From Delftia sp. PS-11 (GTDB taxonomy: Bacteria; Pseudomonadota; Gammaproteobacteria; Burkholderiales; Burkholderiaceae_C): 64,000 nucleotides of DNA. The DNA lies in NCBI RefSeq assembly GCF_029870285.1, contig NZ_JACSYA010000001.1:1-64000 (forward strand). The letters are read 5' to 3'. Of the stretch, positions 19,647 to 29,549 are shown piece by piece. Made by a program: the position numbers and the translations under genes. Under the pieces are notes generated by a model, which had not been told where the DNA came from, did not search any database, and saw nothing but the letters and a program-made list of their open reading frames with translations. Each line of letters opens with the position of its first letter. Positions within the stretch are counted from its first letter, which is position 1.

Positions 19647-21047
19647 TCACAGCGTGGGATGCCGCAAGTGCCAGTCCGTGGCCTGCTGCAGCGCCCAGCC
19701 TGCGCGCACCAGCAGATCCTCGCGCCAGTCCCCGGCCACCAGCTGAAAGCCCACGGGCTCGCCCTGGGCCGTGCAGGGGCCGGGCAGCGTGATTGTGGGA
19801 CTGCCCGTCAGGTCGAAGGGACAGGTATAGCGCAGCATGCCGGCGAACAGTTCTGCATCGGAGCCGAAGCTGGCCATGCGCTGCAGCGTGGGAGCGGCAT
19901 AGGCGGTGGCCGGCACCAGAAGCAGATCAACCTGCGTGAACAGTGCACGCACACGGCCCGTGAAATCGGCCCGGCGCAGCAGCAGGCGCTGGTAGTCGGT
20001 GGCAGACAGGCCCAGTCCCAGGTCAATCAGGCCCGCCAGCCCCGGCCCATAGGATGCGCGCTGCGCGGGAAAGGTCGCAGCATGGGCCACGGCGGTCTCG
20101 ACGGCGCACAGCGCCGGCCAGTCCAGAACAGCCTGCACCGCGTCGGGAAAGCGCACTTCAAGCACGCTGGCACCCAGGCGCTGTACCCAGGTCAGCGCCT
20201 CCTGCACGGCATGCAGGCTGGGCGCATCCACCCCCTGCATCGCCCACTGGCGGTCCAGGCCTACGCGCAGCCCGGACAAGCCGCGCGTCATCGTCGCCAG
20301 ATAATCGGGGACGCTGCGCTGGCTGGCCGTGGGATCGCATGCATCGGCGCCAGCGATCGCCGCCAGGATGGCTGCGGCATCGGCGGCGCTGCGCGCCATG
20401 GGGCCGATATGGTCCAGCGACGCCGCCAGCTCGAACGCGCCATGGCGGCTGACCCGCCCCCAGGTCGGCTTCAGGCCGGTGATGCCGTTGGCAGCGGACG
20501 GAAAACGGATGGAGCCGCCGGTATCGGTGCCCAGCGCGCCAAAGCACAGGCCTGCCGCCGTGGCCACGCCCGAGCCGCTGGACGATGCGCCGGGCCACAG
20601 CTGCGCGCCCCAGGGGTTGACCGGGGGCTGCACTTCGGGGTGGTGATCGGCAAAGGCGCCTTCGGTCTGTTGCAGCTTGCCGAGGATGACAGCCCCCGCC
20701 TCGCGCAGGCGGCGCACCACGGTCGCGTCCTCGGCAGGGCGATGATCGCGGTGCAGCGTCATGCCATGCGTGGTGGGAATGCCCTGGGTCCACAGCAGGT
20801 CCTTGAGCGCCAGCGGCACGCCATGCAGCGCGCCACGGTGCAGGCCTTCGGCGATCTCCCGGTCGGCGCGGCGCGCATCCTCCAAGGCCTGCTCGGCCAT
20901 GACCGTCACGTAGCTGCGCAACCGCGCATCCATGGCCTCGATGCGCGCCAGCATGTGGCGGGTCACCTGCTGTGAAGAGATGCGTCGGGACTGGATTTCG
21001 CGCCCCACTTCCAGCAGGCTGAGGTAGTGCAATTCGTCGTCGTTCAT
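19647..21047 (-). CDS. Amidase-signature family hydrolase
   Basis: A 466-residue amidase with the Ser-cisSer-Lys triad. The Lys is in VPLALKDLLWTQG, the cis-Ser in GASSSGSGVATAAG and the nucleophile in GTDTGGSIRFPSAANG. CPFDLTGSPTITLP near the C-terminus is also typical of the family. The start at 21047 (MNDDELHYL) has GGAGG seven bases upstream. It is a stand-alone amidase, not GatA: no gatB or gatC lies nearby. Substrate is unknown. Confidence 0.92.
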   Translation of the reverse strand: MNDDELHYLSLLEVGREIQSRRISSQQVTRHMLARIEAMDARLRSYVTVMAEQALEDARRADREIAEGLHRGALHGVPLALKDLLWTQGIPTTHGMTLHRDHRPAEDATVVRRLREAGAVILGKLQQTEGAFADHHPEVQPPVNPWGAQLWPGASSSGSGVATAAGLCFGALGTDTGGSIRFPSAANGITGLKPTWGRVSRHGAFELAASLDHIGPMARSAADAAAILAAIAGADACDPTASQRSVPDYLATMTRGLSGLRVGLDRQWAMQGVDAPSLHAVQEALTWVQRLGASVLEVRFPDAVQAVLDWPALCAVETAVAHAATFPAQRASYGPGLAGLIDLGLGLSATDYQRLLLRRADFTGRVRALFTQVDLLLVPATAYAAPTLQRMASFGSDAELFAGMLRYTCPFDLTGSPTITLPGPCTAQGEPVGFQLVAGDWREDLLVRAGWALQQATDWHLRHPTL

Positions 21048-21290
21048 GGCGAACCTCCGGATATCCAGCTTTGCGATGCCGTCTGCGTGATGCCATGGCG
21101 CGCCCGAAGTCCTGGCAACTGACGCGGTAAGGAGCGCCGCAGGCGGCGGATCAGGCATCCGCAGGCAAGGCAGCCAAAGCTGCCCGTCCCATGCTAGCAA
21201 CGGGCTGCGCGCACTGGAGCACAGGCGGCGACAGCATTGCAGACACAGTCAAGGCAAATGGCGGACAGCATGCGCCATGCAGCGGCATGC

Positions 21291-21818
21291 TCAGGCCGCC
21301 AGCCGCGCGATGGTGGCCGGCGCAATGACGCGGTGCGCCGGCGTCACGCCCAGCATGTAGATGCGGCCCAGGGCGTTGTGTACGTGGACCACGGTGGACA
21401 TGGCGACGGTGGTCATGGCCGAAGACAGGCCCTGGGCGCTGGGCAGCTTCATGAGGGAGACCTGCACGTCCAGATGGCGGTCGCTGTCGCCGAGCACGAC
21501 TTCGCCGTCGCTCAGCGAGTGGATGCGGAAGATGCCGGCGCGGTCGCCCACGCGGTAGCTGGCCGCGTCCCGCCCGGCATCGATGCCGCTGAGCGCGCCC
21601 AGGTCCTTGATGCCGAAGGGCGCCACCACGCGGTTGCGCAGGCGCATCAGCCCATCGATCCAGCCCGGCGTGCGCGACACGCAGCGCAGGTACAGCGCCA
21701 TGGGGCTGCTGCCATCGTCAGGCAGCTGTACCTGGTAGCTGTCGTGGAAGTAGGCGGTCTTGAGGCGCTCCTGCAGGGCGCTGCCCGCAGGAACCGGGGA
21801 GGAGATGACTTGGGCCAT
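21291..21818 (-). CDS. DUF2867 family protein
   Basis: This 175-residue protein matches the DUF2867 pattern: FHDSYQVQLPDD near the start, then GWIDGLMRLRNRVVAPFGIKDL, FRIHSLSDGEVVLGDSDRHLDVQVSL and a closing VVHVHNALGRIYMLGVTPAH. It has no signal peptide or membrane segment, and its function is unknown. In some proteins this domain is fused to NAD(P)-dependent reductases, but here it is alone. Its ATG lies only 14 bases past the U-tract of the alpha-2-macroglobulin terminator, leaving almost no space for a promoter. Confidence 0.82.
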   Translation of the reverse strand: MAQVISSPVPAGSALQERLKTAYFHDSYQVQLPDDGSSPMALYLRCVSRTPGWIDGLMRLRNRVVAPFGIKDLGALSGIDAGRDAASYRVGDRAGIFRIHSLSDGEVVLGDSDRHLDVQVSLMKLPSAQGLSSAMTTVAMSTVVHVHNALGRIYMLGVTPAHRVIAPATIARLAA

Positions 21819-21832
21819 GGCGTGGATGATGC

Positions 21833-21881
21833 AAAAAAAGGGGCGGTCCCGCCAGCCATCATAGGCCGCAGGACCGCCCCC
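21833..21881 (-). terminator. Rho-independent terminator of the alpha-2-macroglobulin gene
   Basis: On the minus strand a 10-bp stem (GGGGCGGTCC / GGACCGCCCC, 21-base loop region) is followed directly by seven T residues. It sits 14 bases beyond the stop codon. Confidence 0.9.
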
Positions 21882-21894
21882 TTCCGTCAGCGCC

Positions 21895-24800
21895 TCAGCG
21901 TTTGTCGGCGACCTTGACGCGGGCGTTGGGCGACTCGCCGAACATCTCCGGCGCGTACAGCGCCTCCACCCGTGTGGGCGGCAGCGCGAAGTCGCCGGCG
22001 TTGTTCAGGCGCACGGTGTACTCCAGGCGCGTGCTGCCCTTGGGCAGGTACTGGTAGTAGGCGCGGTAGGCCTCGAAGCTGCGCTCTTCGTAGGCGAGCC
22101 AGCCATCGCCCTCGCGGCGTTCGCCGCCCGAGGCGATTTCCGAGTCGCGGCCAAGCCCGCCGCCCAGAATGGCAGCTCCGGTGGGCACGGGGTCGGTGAT
22201 GGCCACCCAGGTCATGTCGGACCTGGCCTGGATGTCCAGCGTCACGCGCAGCACGTCGCCGCGCGTGTACTGGCCCTTGGCGGCCTGCTCCACGGGCTGC
22301 ACCGTACGCTTGATGGTGTAGCCGGCGCTGAACGGCTCCTTGAGCTGCACGGCCGCCACGGATTGCAGCGTGAGCCAGGGCTTGCCCGTGCCCTGCTGGG
22401 TGACGGTCAGCGGGCTCTTGCGCGCATCGCCCAGGGCGGTCCATGGCAGGAACATGGTGTTGTTGCGCAGGCTGCCCAGCAGGGTCGGCGCGCCGAAGCT
22501 GGCGCGCTGATGGGGCACGCCTTCGGCATCGCTGGCGCGCACGCGGGCGACCTGGCTCCAGTCCACACGCTCCTGGGCGCTGCCCAGCGCGGCCTGCGTG
22601 GTGCCGGTGACGGGCGTAGCCTCGAACTGCTGCGAGAAACGCTGCAGCGCCAGCGCGCCCCAGAGGTTGGCCGTGGTCGTGCCCCAGGCGCCGCCGCTCT
22701 GGCGCGTGATGAAGCCATTGGCCAGGCGCGGCAGGTCTTCCTTCCAGGCGGGGTCGTCCATGTTCACGAGCATCAGGCGCGCGAGGTTGACGTCGGGGCC
22801 TTGCATCAGCCACCACCACTGGTCGTCTTGCTCGGTGCTGAAGCCCACGCGCGAGCCCTGGAAGCTCAGGCGCGCGCGCAGGATCTGCTGGGCCTGGGCC
22901 AGCTGCTGCTCGCGCTGGGGCAGCTCGCGCATGTGCTTGAGCAGGGAGATCCAGTCGATGAGCGCATGCGTGGGCCAGTCGTTGGGCGCGATGCGGATGC
23001 TATCGAGCATGCGGGCGCTGGCGCGGCCCGAAAGCGACAGGGCCTGGATGGCGGCCAGCTTGCGCATATCCAGATCCTTGCGCGGGCTCCAGAAGTCACG
23101 CTGTATGCGGCCCTCGACGAAGGCCACCAGGCCGTTTTCCATGCGCTCGCGTTCCGAGGCGGGCAGCACGAAGCGCTTGTCCACGCCCTGGGCCAGGTCC
23201 GACAGGTTGAGCAGGTGGGCCGTCAGGGTGTCGCTGCCCCGGCTGGCGCTGCTGCTGCCCAGCGGGAAGTAGCTGGCCAGGCCGTCGCCATCGAGGTAGC
23301 TGGGCAGCTGGGCCATCGTGCCCTGCCAGAGGCTGGCATCGTTCATGCCCACGGCCTTGCTGGTGACCTGCTCCAGGCAGCTATAAGGGTAGCGCGCCCA
23401 CCAGTCGCGGATGGCAGGCAGGCCTTCGGCCAGCCTGGGCGCCAGCGACATGCGCAGTCCGCCACGGCCCGGCAATGCATCGGCGGGCGGCTGCACGGGC
23501 AGGCTGATGCTGCCATCGACCTGCATCAGGGTGGCCTGCTGCACCGTGAGCGGCACGGCAGGGATGATGCGCTGAACCACCTTGAGCCTGTCGCTGGCGG
23601 GCTTGTCGCCGCCGGAGAGGTCACGCGCCTCGATCTCCCAGATCAGTGCTTCGGCCCGCGTCTGGCCCAGTTGGGCCGGGGCGGTGACGTTCCAGGCGAC
23701 CTCGCGGGCCTCGCCTGCGGGAACATCCACGGTCTGCGCTGCGGGCTCCAGCAGGGTGGCGCGCGGCGTGACCTGGACCTTCATGGCCTTGGCCGAGGTG
23801 TTGCGCAGGGTGACCTGGGCGCGGAACTGGTCTTCCTCGCGCACCAGCGGCGGCAGGCCGCTGATGATCTGCAGGTCCTGGGCTGTGCGGATGGCGGCCT
23901 GGCCCGTGCCGAACAGGGCCAGACCGTGGTCGGCAACGGCCACCACCTGGAAGGTGGTCAGCGCGTCGTTGAGCGGCACGCTGACCTGGGCCTTGCCCTG
24001 GGCATCGAGCACCAGGCGCGGGTTCCACAGCAGCAGCGTATCGAACAGTTCGCGCGTGGGACTGCGCCCGCCGCCGCCGCCGGCGGCCACGGCCTTGCGT
24101 CCGTAGTGGCGCCGCCCGATCACTTCCATCTGCGCGGTGGAGGTCTGCACGCCCCAGCTGCGCCGGCGCAGCATGGCGTCGGCCAGTTGCCAGCTGTCAT
24201 TGGGCATGAGTTCCAGCAGCGCCTGGTCCACGGCGGCCAGGGCCACTTCGGCGCCCGCAGCGGGCTTGCCATCGGGCAGGGTGCCGGTGATGGTGATTTT
24301 TGCCGTGCCGCGCACCTGGTAGCTGGGCTGGTCGGCGGCCACCTTGATGTCGATGCGGTGGGCCCTGGTGCCCACGCGCAGCTCGGCCATGCCCAGCCGG
24401 TAGGCGGGCTTGGACAGATCGACCAGGGCCGTGGGCGCCGCATATTCCTTGCCCTCATGCCAGAAGGCGTTCCACCATTCGCGCGGCGCCTTGAAGCCCC
24501 AGGTGAAGAAGCTGTACCAGGGCACCTCCTGCAGGCGTCCGCGCAGGGCGAGCACGCTCACATAGACATTGGGCCCCCATTCGGGCTGGATTTTGACCTC
24601 TACGGTAGGGTTCTGGCCATTGAGCTGCACGACCTGCGTGCTGACGATGCCTTCACGCTCCACGGCCACCAGGGCGGTGGCATGGCGGAAGGGCATGCGC
24701 ACCTGCAGGCGCGCAGTCTCGCCGGGTTCGTAGCTGCGCTTTTCCGGCAGCACGTCCATGCGGTCATGGTCTTCGGCGCCGAACCACAGCTCGCCCTGGC

Positions 24801-27800
24801 GGGTGACCCAGACGCTGGTGGCGGCCTGGGCGCTGCGGCCCTCCTTGTCGGAGGCCGTGACGATGAGCTCGACCTCGCCGGGCTGCGACAGCTGGGCCTC
24901 GCACTGCACCATGCCCTGGGCATCGCTCTGGCCCGTGCACACCGTGCCCATGGACTTGAGCGTGGTCTGGTTGTCGTAGCTGTAGAAGCCGCCGACCAGG
25001 CGCTTGCGGCTGGTGGTGGTCACGCGCGAGATGGCTTCAACCTTGACCGGCACGCCGGCCTGGGGCTTGCCATCGAGCCTCAGCGCCAGCGCCTGGAACT
25101 GCAGCTTGCGGCCCGTGGTGATCCAGCTTTCGGCGCGCACGCCCGCCACCACGGCCGAGGGCCACAGGGTGTGGGTGCTGCGCAGGGTCTGCATTTCGCC
25201 GTTGGGGTCGGCGTAGGTGGCCTCGATCAGCAGTTCGCGCGGCTCGCGCAGCTTGGGCAGGTTCTCGATCTTGATCTTGCCCAGCCCGTTGCGGTCCAGC
25301 GTAACGGGCAGCTTGTCGGCTACGACTTTGCTGTCCTGCACGGCCGTGGCTTCTTCATCGTCGCTGCGGCCGCTGTCGTCGGCGCTGCGCGGCGGCGAGA
25401 ACTGGAAGCCGGGCCAGTCGCCGGTGCCGGCAGAGGTCGAGCGCATCAGCGCCGAGACGCGCACCGGCAGGTTGGCGGCAGCGCCACCGGCCACATAGTT
25501 GATCTGCACCTGCACGAGCAGGCTGGAGACGCCCACCAGGGGCTTTTTGCTCTCGGGGCCCACGCGGCCCTCGAACACGGGCAGGCGGAATTCCTCGACG
25601 CGGAAACTTCCGGTGCCGAAGCGGCTGCCGCTGCCGTCCTGCTGGCGCAGCTCCACCGAATAGGAGCCCAGCTTGGCGGCCTTGGGCACGGCAAAGCTGT
25701 TTTCGGCGCTGAGGCCGCCAGTGGCTGTCTGGCGCCAGACGATGGGCTGGGTGTACTCCTGGCCGCTGCCGTCATGGGTCAGAACGAGCTGCGTGGGACG
25801 CTGCTCGGGCAGGGCCAGACCACCCTTGCCGATGCCGGTTTCCGTGCGCAGCAGGTGCTTCATGGACACGGTCTCGCCGGCGCGCAGCAGCGTACGGTCG
25901 AAGATGGTGTGGGCCACCTCGTCGCGCCGGGCACTGCTGCTGGTGGGCACATTGAAGCGCCAGGGCTCGATGCCGCGCTGCCAGTCGCTCCAGGTGAAGG
26001 CCAGCTCCTGCTGGCCATCCTTGCCCTGGGCGCGGGCGCTGACGAAATAGGCGGGGGCGCGGTAGCCGTTTTGTCCGTTGCATTGGGGCGCGTCGGGCGA
26101 CAGGCCCTCGAAGCGCGCCACGCCGCTGGCATCGGTCTGGGCCGAGGCCAGCACCTTGCCATTGCAGTCGGAGACCTGGACCCGGGCATTGGCCACGACC
26201 TGACCCTTGTCCAGCGTGGTCACCCAGGCTGCCGAGTTCTCGCGGCCCAGCTTGAAGTGCACGGACAGGTTGGTCACCAGCGCCGTGGTGCGCACATACA
26301 TGCTGCGCTGAGCGCCGTAGCGCTCATCGAGCAGCGACTGGCCCAGCAGCGGCGAGGCGATCTCGACCACATGAAAGCCCGGCGGCAAGGGAATGCCGAC
26401 CACTTCGAAGGGGCGCGGGTCGCCCTTGACGGGCTTGGGCAGCTCCAGTGTCCTGACATCGCTCTTGCCTGCCAGCAGCGACAGCATGCGCGTCTGCACA
26501 TAGCTGCGGTTGCTGTCTTCGATGACCGGCGGCAGCGGGCCGGTGACATCGCGGGAGGCGCGCTTGCGATCGATCTCGTAGCTGTCGTACTCGGCCACGC
26601 GGCGCATCCAGGCGATGATTTCGGCATCGCTGCCCGGCTGCCGGGTGCGGACCTGGCTGGCATCGAGCGCCTTGGTGGCCAGGTTGGACTCCACGTTGCG
26701 CAGCGTCACGGGCAGCAGGGCCGGCCCGTCCGGGCCTTCGGCATAGCGCTCGACGATGCCGAATGGCGAGGCCGCGAACTTGGCCAGCGGGGGCATAGGG
26801 CCCGTGCCCACGGACAGCGGGAACATGGCGGCATTGGCCAGGGTGCGTCCGGCCGCATCCTTGAACTGCGGCGGCAGCTCCACCTTGTAGCTGGCACTGG
26901 CCTGCAGCGTGGCAGGAAAGCGCACGCCCTGCACCAGCGAATCCTCGCCAGGCTTTTCACCGTATTCGGACTCGATGATGGGCGCCACCTTGGCGGCGCC
27001 GCCGCTCAGGCGGATGCCCTCGGCCAGCTTGCGCGGCACAGGGGCGCTGAAGCTCAGGCGCATGGGCCGGATCGGCAGGCAGGCGGCCTGGGCGTTTTCA
27101 CGCTCGCAGCGGAATTCGGCCGTGAAAGGCTGGTTGACGCGGTACTCGAACACCTTGTCCTGGCGGCTGGCCACGCCGCCGGGCGTGGCCACGCCGGCGC
27201 CGAAGACCAGCTTCATGGCTGCGCCGGCAGTCAGGCGCCGGTTGCAGGCCAACGTGGCGTACTGCTGCGGGTTGCGGGCCGCATCCTGGGCCCAGCCACG
27301 GTGGCCGAGCAGCGCCTCGCGCTCCTTGCCTTCGATCAGGCGCACGGGAATGCGCTCGCCCACGCCTTCGGACGTGCACCACACATGCTTTTGCAGGCTC
27401 TGTGCGGTGGCTGGTCCCGACAGCCGCAGCGCGAAAAACTGTTCTTCATCGACCGATTCGTAGCCGCCGGGCTCGATGTCGAGCACGGCCGGCCCGCCGG
27501 TCTGGAACTGGTAGCTGGCAGCGCCCGTGACCACGGCGCCGGAGGGCGACTTCAGGCCATCCACCAGCTTTGCCGTGCAGCGCATGCCTGGCGGCAGGTC
27601 CTGTGCGAAGTCGAATACCCATTCGCGGTCGCTGGTCCAGCGGCCCGTGCCCTTGGCGGCCTGGGCATCGCTGCAGCTGAGCGTGACGGGCGCCGCAGCC
27701 TTGGGGTCTCCAAAGCGCACGGCAGCGCCATCGAACTGGACCACGACCTGGCCGACCCTGGCCACCTCCCCTTGCGGACTGAACTGGCGAACGCCCAGCG

Positions 27801-27885
27801 CATGCGCAGACAGGGCGGCAGAGCCCAGCCACAGCGCCAGGCCCCAGCGGCGCAGGACAGCCCCCTGCGGCCGCCGGTCCGGCAT
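21895..27885 (-). CDS. Bacterial alpha-2-macroglobulin (YfhM/ECAM-like)
   Basis: A very large protein (1996 residues from ATG 27885; 2007 from 27918) with an N-terminal signal peptide (RRWGLALWLGSAALSAHA). These proteins trap proteases in the periplasm by means of a reactive thioester. The thioester motif is intact: YPYSCLEQ, with Cys1503. MG repeats and the bait region precede it (about 350-1300), and the thioester and receptor-like domains follow. Unlike E. coli YfhM no lipobox Cys follows the signal peptide, so it is probably soluble in the periplasm. It ends with a strong terminator. The related pbpC lies downstream on the same strand, separated by three genes. A long frame on the opposite strand is a high-GC shadow. 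Confidence 0.93.
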   Translation of the reverse strand: MPDRRPQGAVLRRWGLALWLGSAALSAHALGVRQFSPQGEVARVGQVVVQFDGAAVRFGDPKAAAPVTLSCSDAQAAKGTGRWTSDREWVFDFAQDLPPGMRCTAKLVDGLKSPSGAVVTGAASYQFQTGGPAVLDIEPGGYESVDEEQFFALRLSGPATAQSLQKHVWCTSEGVGERIPVRLIEGKEREALLGHRGWAQDAARNPQQYATLACNRRLTAGAAMKLVFGAGVATPGGVASRQDKVFEYRVNQPFTAEFRCERENAQAACLPIRPMRLSFSAPVPRKLAEGIRLSGGAAKVAPIIESEYGEKPGEDSLVQGVRFPATLQASASYKVELPPQFKDAAGRTLANAAMFPLSVGTGPMPPLAKFAASPFGIVERYAEGPDGPALLPVTLRNVESNLATKALDASQVRTRQPGSDAEIIAWMRRVAEYDSYEIDRKRASRDVTGPLPPVIEDSNRSYVQTRMLSLLAGKSDVRTLELPKPVKGDPRPFEVVGIPLPPGFHVVEIASPLLGQSLLDERYGAQRSMYVRTTALVTNLSVHFKLGRENSAAWVTTLDKGQVVANARVQVSDCNGKVLASAQTDASGVARFEGLSPDAPQCNGQNGYRAPAYFVSARAQGKDGQQELAFTWSDWQRGIEPWRFNVPTSSSARRDEVAHTIFDRTLLRAGETVSMKHLLRTETGIGKGGLALPEQRPTQLVLTHDGSGQEYTQPIVWRQTATGGLSAENSFAVPKAAKLGSYSVELRQQDGSGSRFGTGSFRVEEFRLPVFEGRVGPESKKPLVGVSSLLVQVQINYVAGGAAANLPVRVSALMRSTSAGTGDWPGFQFSPPRSADDSGRSDDEEATAVQDSKVVADKLPVTLDRNGLGKIKIENLPKLREPRELLIEATYADPNGEMQTLRSTHTLWPSAVVAGVRAESWITTGRKLQFQALALRLDGKPQAGVPVKVEAISRVTTTSRKRLVGGFYSYDNQTTLKSMGTVCTGQSDAQGMVQCEAQLSQPGEVELIVTASDKEGRSAQAATSVWVTRQGELWFGAEDHDRMDVLPEKRSYEPGETARLQVRMPFRHATALVAVEREGIVSTQVVQLNGQNPTVEVKIQPEWGPNVYVSVLALRGRLQEVPWYSFFTWGFKAPREWWNAFWHEGKEYAAPTALVDLSKPAYRLGMAELRVGTRAHRIDIKVAADQPSYQVRGTAKITITGTLPDGKPAAGAEVALAAVDQALLELMPNDSWQLADAMLRRRSWGVQTSTAQMEVIGRRHYGRKAVAAGGGGGRSPTRELFDTLLLWNPRLVLDAQGKAQVSVPLNDALTTFQVVAVADHGLALFGTGQAAIRTAQDLQIISGLPPLVREEDQFRAQVTLRNTSAKAMKVQVTPRATLLEPAAQTVDVPAGEAREVAWNVTAPAQLGQTRAEALIWEIEARDLSGGDKPASDRLKVVQRIIPAVPLTVQQATLMQVDGSISLPVQPPADALPGRGGLRMSLAPRLAEGLPAIRDWWARYPYSCLEQVTSKAVGMNDASLWQGTMAQLPSYLDGDGLASYFPLGSSSASRGSDTLTAHLLNLSDLAQGVDKRFVLPASERERMENGLVAFVEGRIQRDFWSPRKDLDMRKLAAIQALSLSGRASARMLDSIRIAPNDWPTHALIDWISLLKHMRELPQREQQLAQAQQILRARLSFQGSRVGFSTEQDDQWWWLMQGPDVNLARLMLVNMDDPAWKEDLPRLANGFITRQSGGAWGTTTANLWGALALQRFSQQFEATPVTGTTQAALGSAQERVDWSQVARVRASDAEGVPHQRASFGAPTLLGSLRNNTMFLPWTALGDARKSPLTVTQQGTGKPWLTLQSVAAVQLKEPFSAGYTIKRTVQPVEQAAKGQYTRGDVLRVTLDIQARSDMTWVAITDPVPTGAAILGGGLGRDSEIASGGERREGDGWLAYEERSFEAYRAYYQYLPKGSTRLEYTVRLNNAGDFALPPTRVEALYAPEMFGESPNARVKVADKR

Positions 27886-28253
27886 TTCTTCGATATCCCG
27901 TGTGCAATGCACCCCCATGGCGGCAATCCCTTCTGGCGGGCACTGGCGGCCCGTTGTTTTATTGGAATGAGCAGGTTTTCGGCAATGGCGCGGCCACAGC
28001 AGGGCCAGGCGGCTGAAAACCACTGCGCGGGATGATAACGGCCCCCCATGACACCGGCCCAGATGGCATGCGAACCATGCGCATTCGCCTTGTATCGTTA
28101 TGTAAAAGCATTGCGCGATCAATGCGTCATATCCGTTTGACCACAAAGCAATACCGTCTGTCAGCAAGTGTTACAAGGCGAAAAAGCGGCTGCATATACT
28201 TGGCCGATATGCCGCGCCGGATTGGCGCCAGTCCATTGACCGAGCTGCACGCC
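27886..28253 (+). other. Divergent intergenic region
   Basis: This 368-bp region separates the minus-strand alpha-2-macroglobulin gene from the plus-strand membrane protein gene. It contains a dyad, GCATTG-N6-CAATGC (28108-28125), in an AT-richer stretch that may hold the promoters. I see no convincing gene; a GTG/ATG start for either neighbour further inside the region is possible (27918 on minus, 28209 on plus). Confidence 0.4.
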
Positions 28254-29549
28254 ATGCCTACTCCCCGCACACCGCCGCCGTTCTGGCACCGGCTCAATAG
28301 TTTTTTTGCCTTTCCCCTGCAGCCGCAGCCCCTGGGCTATGCGCTGCTGCTGGCTTTCAGCAGCCTGCTGTTCAAGGTGCTGTTTTTTCTGCCGGCGCCG
28401 CTGTCGATTGCACTGATCGAGATCGGCATTCTGCTGGCAGCAAGCCGCTATGGTTTCAAGGTCACGGCGCTGGGCGCGCAGGGCATGGCACGCGCCGCCG
28501 ATTTCCCGCGCGAACTGGAGCCGGACTGGGTCCATCTGCCCTGGAAGCTGTTCGCCATCCTGGTGGTGCAGGCCACCGTCGCGGGCTGGTGCCTGCGCAT
28601 GAGCCAGGGGCTGGGGCAGCTGGCGCTGCTGGCCATGTCCTGCATGCTGCCGGCCAGCATCATCGTGCTGGTGCAGACGGCCAGCCTGTTTGCGGCGCTC
28701 AATCCGATGCGCAGCCTGGAGACCATCCGTATCATCGGCAAGCCCTATGCGCTGCTGTGCTTTTTCCTGTTCCTGCTGAGCAGCGGCTCGCAGATCGCGA
28801 TGACGCTGCTGCTGCCCCTGTTCAGCGGCCTCATCCTGCTGCCGCTGTTCAATTTCGCGCTGATCTACTTCAGCTGGGTCATGGCCAGCCTGCTGGGCTA
28901 TGTGATGTACCAGCACCATGAGGCCCTGGGCATCGAGGCCGTGGACAGTCCCGACAGCGTGCCGGGCGGTGCCCCTGCGCTCACGCCTGCGCAGATCGCG
29001 CGCCAGCAGCTCGATGCCGAGGTGGCAGAGCGCCTCGACAGCGGCGATATGGCGGGTGCGCTGGGTCTGGCCTACGAGGATCAGCGCACACGTCCCGACG
29101 ATGCGCATGCACAGCGCCGCTACCACCGGCTGCTGCTGTTGTCGGACAAGACGCCCACGCTGCTGGACCATGGCCGCCGCTTCGTTGCGCTGCTGCTGCG
29201 CCAGGGCCAGACTTCCGAGGCGCTCAAGGTGTTCAAGGCCTGCCGTGGCAAGGAAAACACGTTCGCCCTGGACGATGCAGACCAGGCCCTGGCGCTGGCG
29301 CAAAGCGCCTGGCGCGCAGGCGACATGCAGGCCACGCAGGCCCTGATCTCCGGTTTCGACAAGCGCTACAAGGGCCATGCCGCCATTCCGAGGGCCTATG
29401 AGCTGGCGGCGCGCCTGATGCTGCAGGGGTTCGGGCGCCGGGACATGGCGCAGGGCATCCTGGCTGCGCTGGAGGCGCGCTACCCCGACAGCGAGCAGAC
29501 GAAGGAGGTGCGCTGGCTGCTGCGCGATCAGGCAGCGGGATCGGCCTGA
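28254..29549 (+). CDS. Polytopic membrane protein with soluble repeat-like C-terminal half
   Basis: A 431-residue protein of unknown function. Residues about 20-225 contain six or so hydrophobic helices (LGYALLLAFSSLLFKVLFFL, PWKLFAILVVQATVAGWCL, PYALLCFFLFLL and others). From about residue 240 the chain is soluble, alpha-helical and TPR-like (AERLDSGDMAGALGLAYEDQ, ARLMLQGFGRRDMAQGILAA). The start MPTPRTPPPFWH at 28254 is preferred, with 28209 as an alternative. Its 3' end overlaps the converging rhomboid protease gene by 22 bases. The rhomboid has the same layout of membrane half plus helical repeat half, hinting at a joint role in membrane protein quality control; that is inference only. 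Confidence 0.75.
   Translation: MPTPRTPPPFWHRLNSFFAFPLQPQPLGYALLLAFSSLLFKVLFFLPAPLSIALIEIGILLAASRYGFKVTALGAQGMARAADFPRELEPDWVHLPWKLFAILVVQATVAGWCLRMSQGLGQLALLAMSCMLPASIIVLVQTASLFAALNPMRSLETIRIIGKPYALLCFFLFLLSSGSQIAMTLLLPLFSGLILLPLFNFALIYFSWVMASLLGYVMYQHHEALGIEAVDSPDSVPGGAPALTPAQIARQQLDAEVAERLDSGDMAGALGLAYEDQRTRPDDAHAQRRYHRLLLLSDKTPTLLDHGRRFVALLLRQGQTSEALKVFKACRGKENTFALDDADQALALAQSAWRAGDMQATQALISGFDKRYKGHAAIPRAYELAARLMLQGFGRRDMAQGILAALEARYPDSEQTKEVRWLLRDQAAGSA

Noticed and set aside
22363..28035. A 1890-codon open frame on the plus strand opposite the alpha-2-macroglobulin gene
   Set aside because: High-GC shadow: its product is Gly/His/Ala/Gln-rich with no domain motif, while the minus-strand frame has a signal peptide and the CLEQ thioester.
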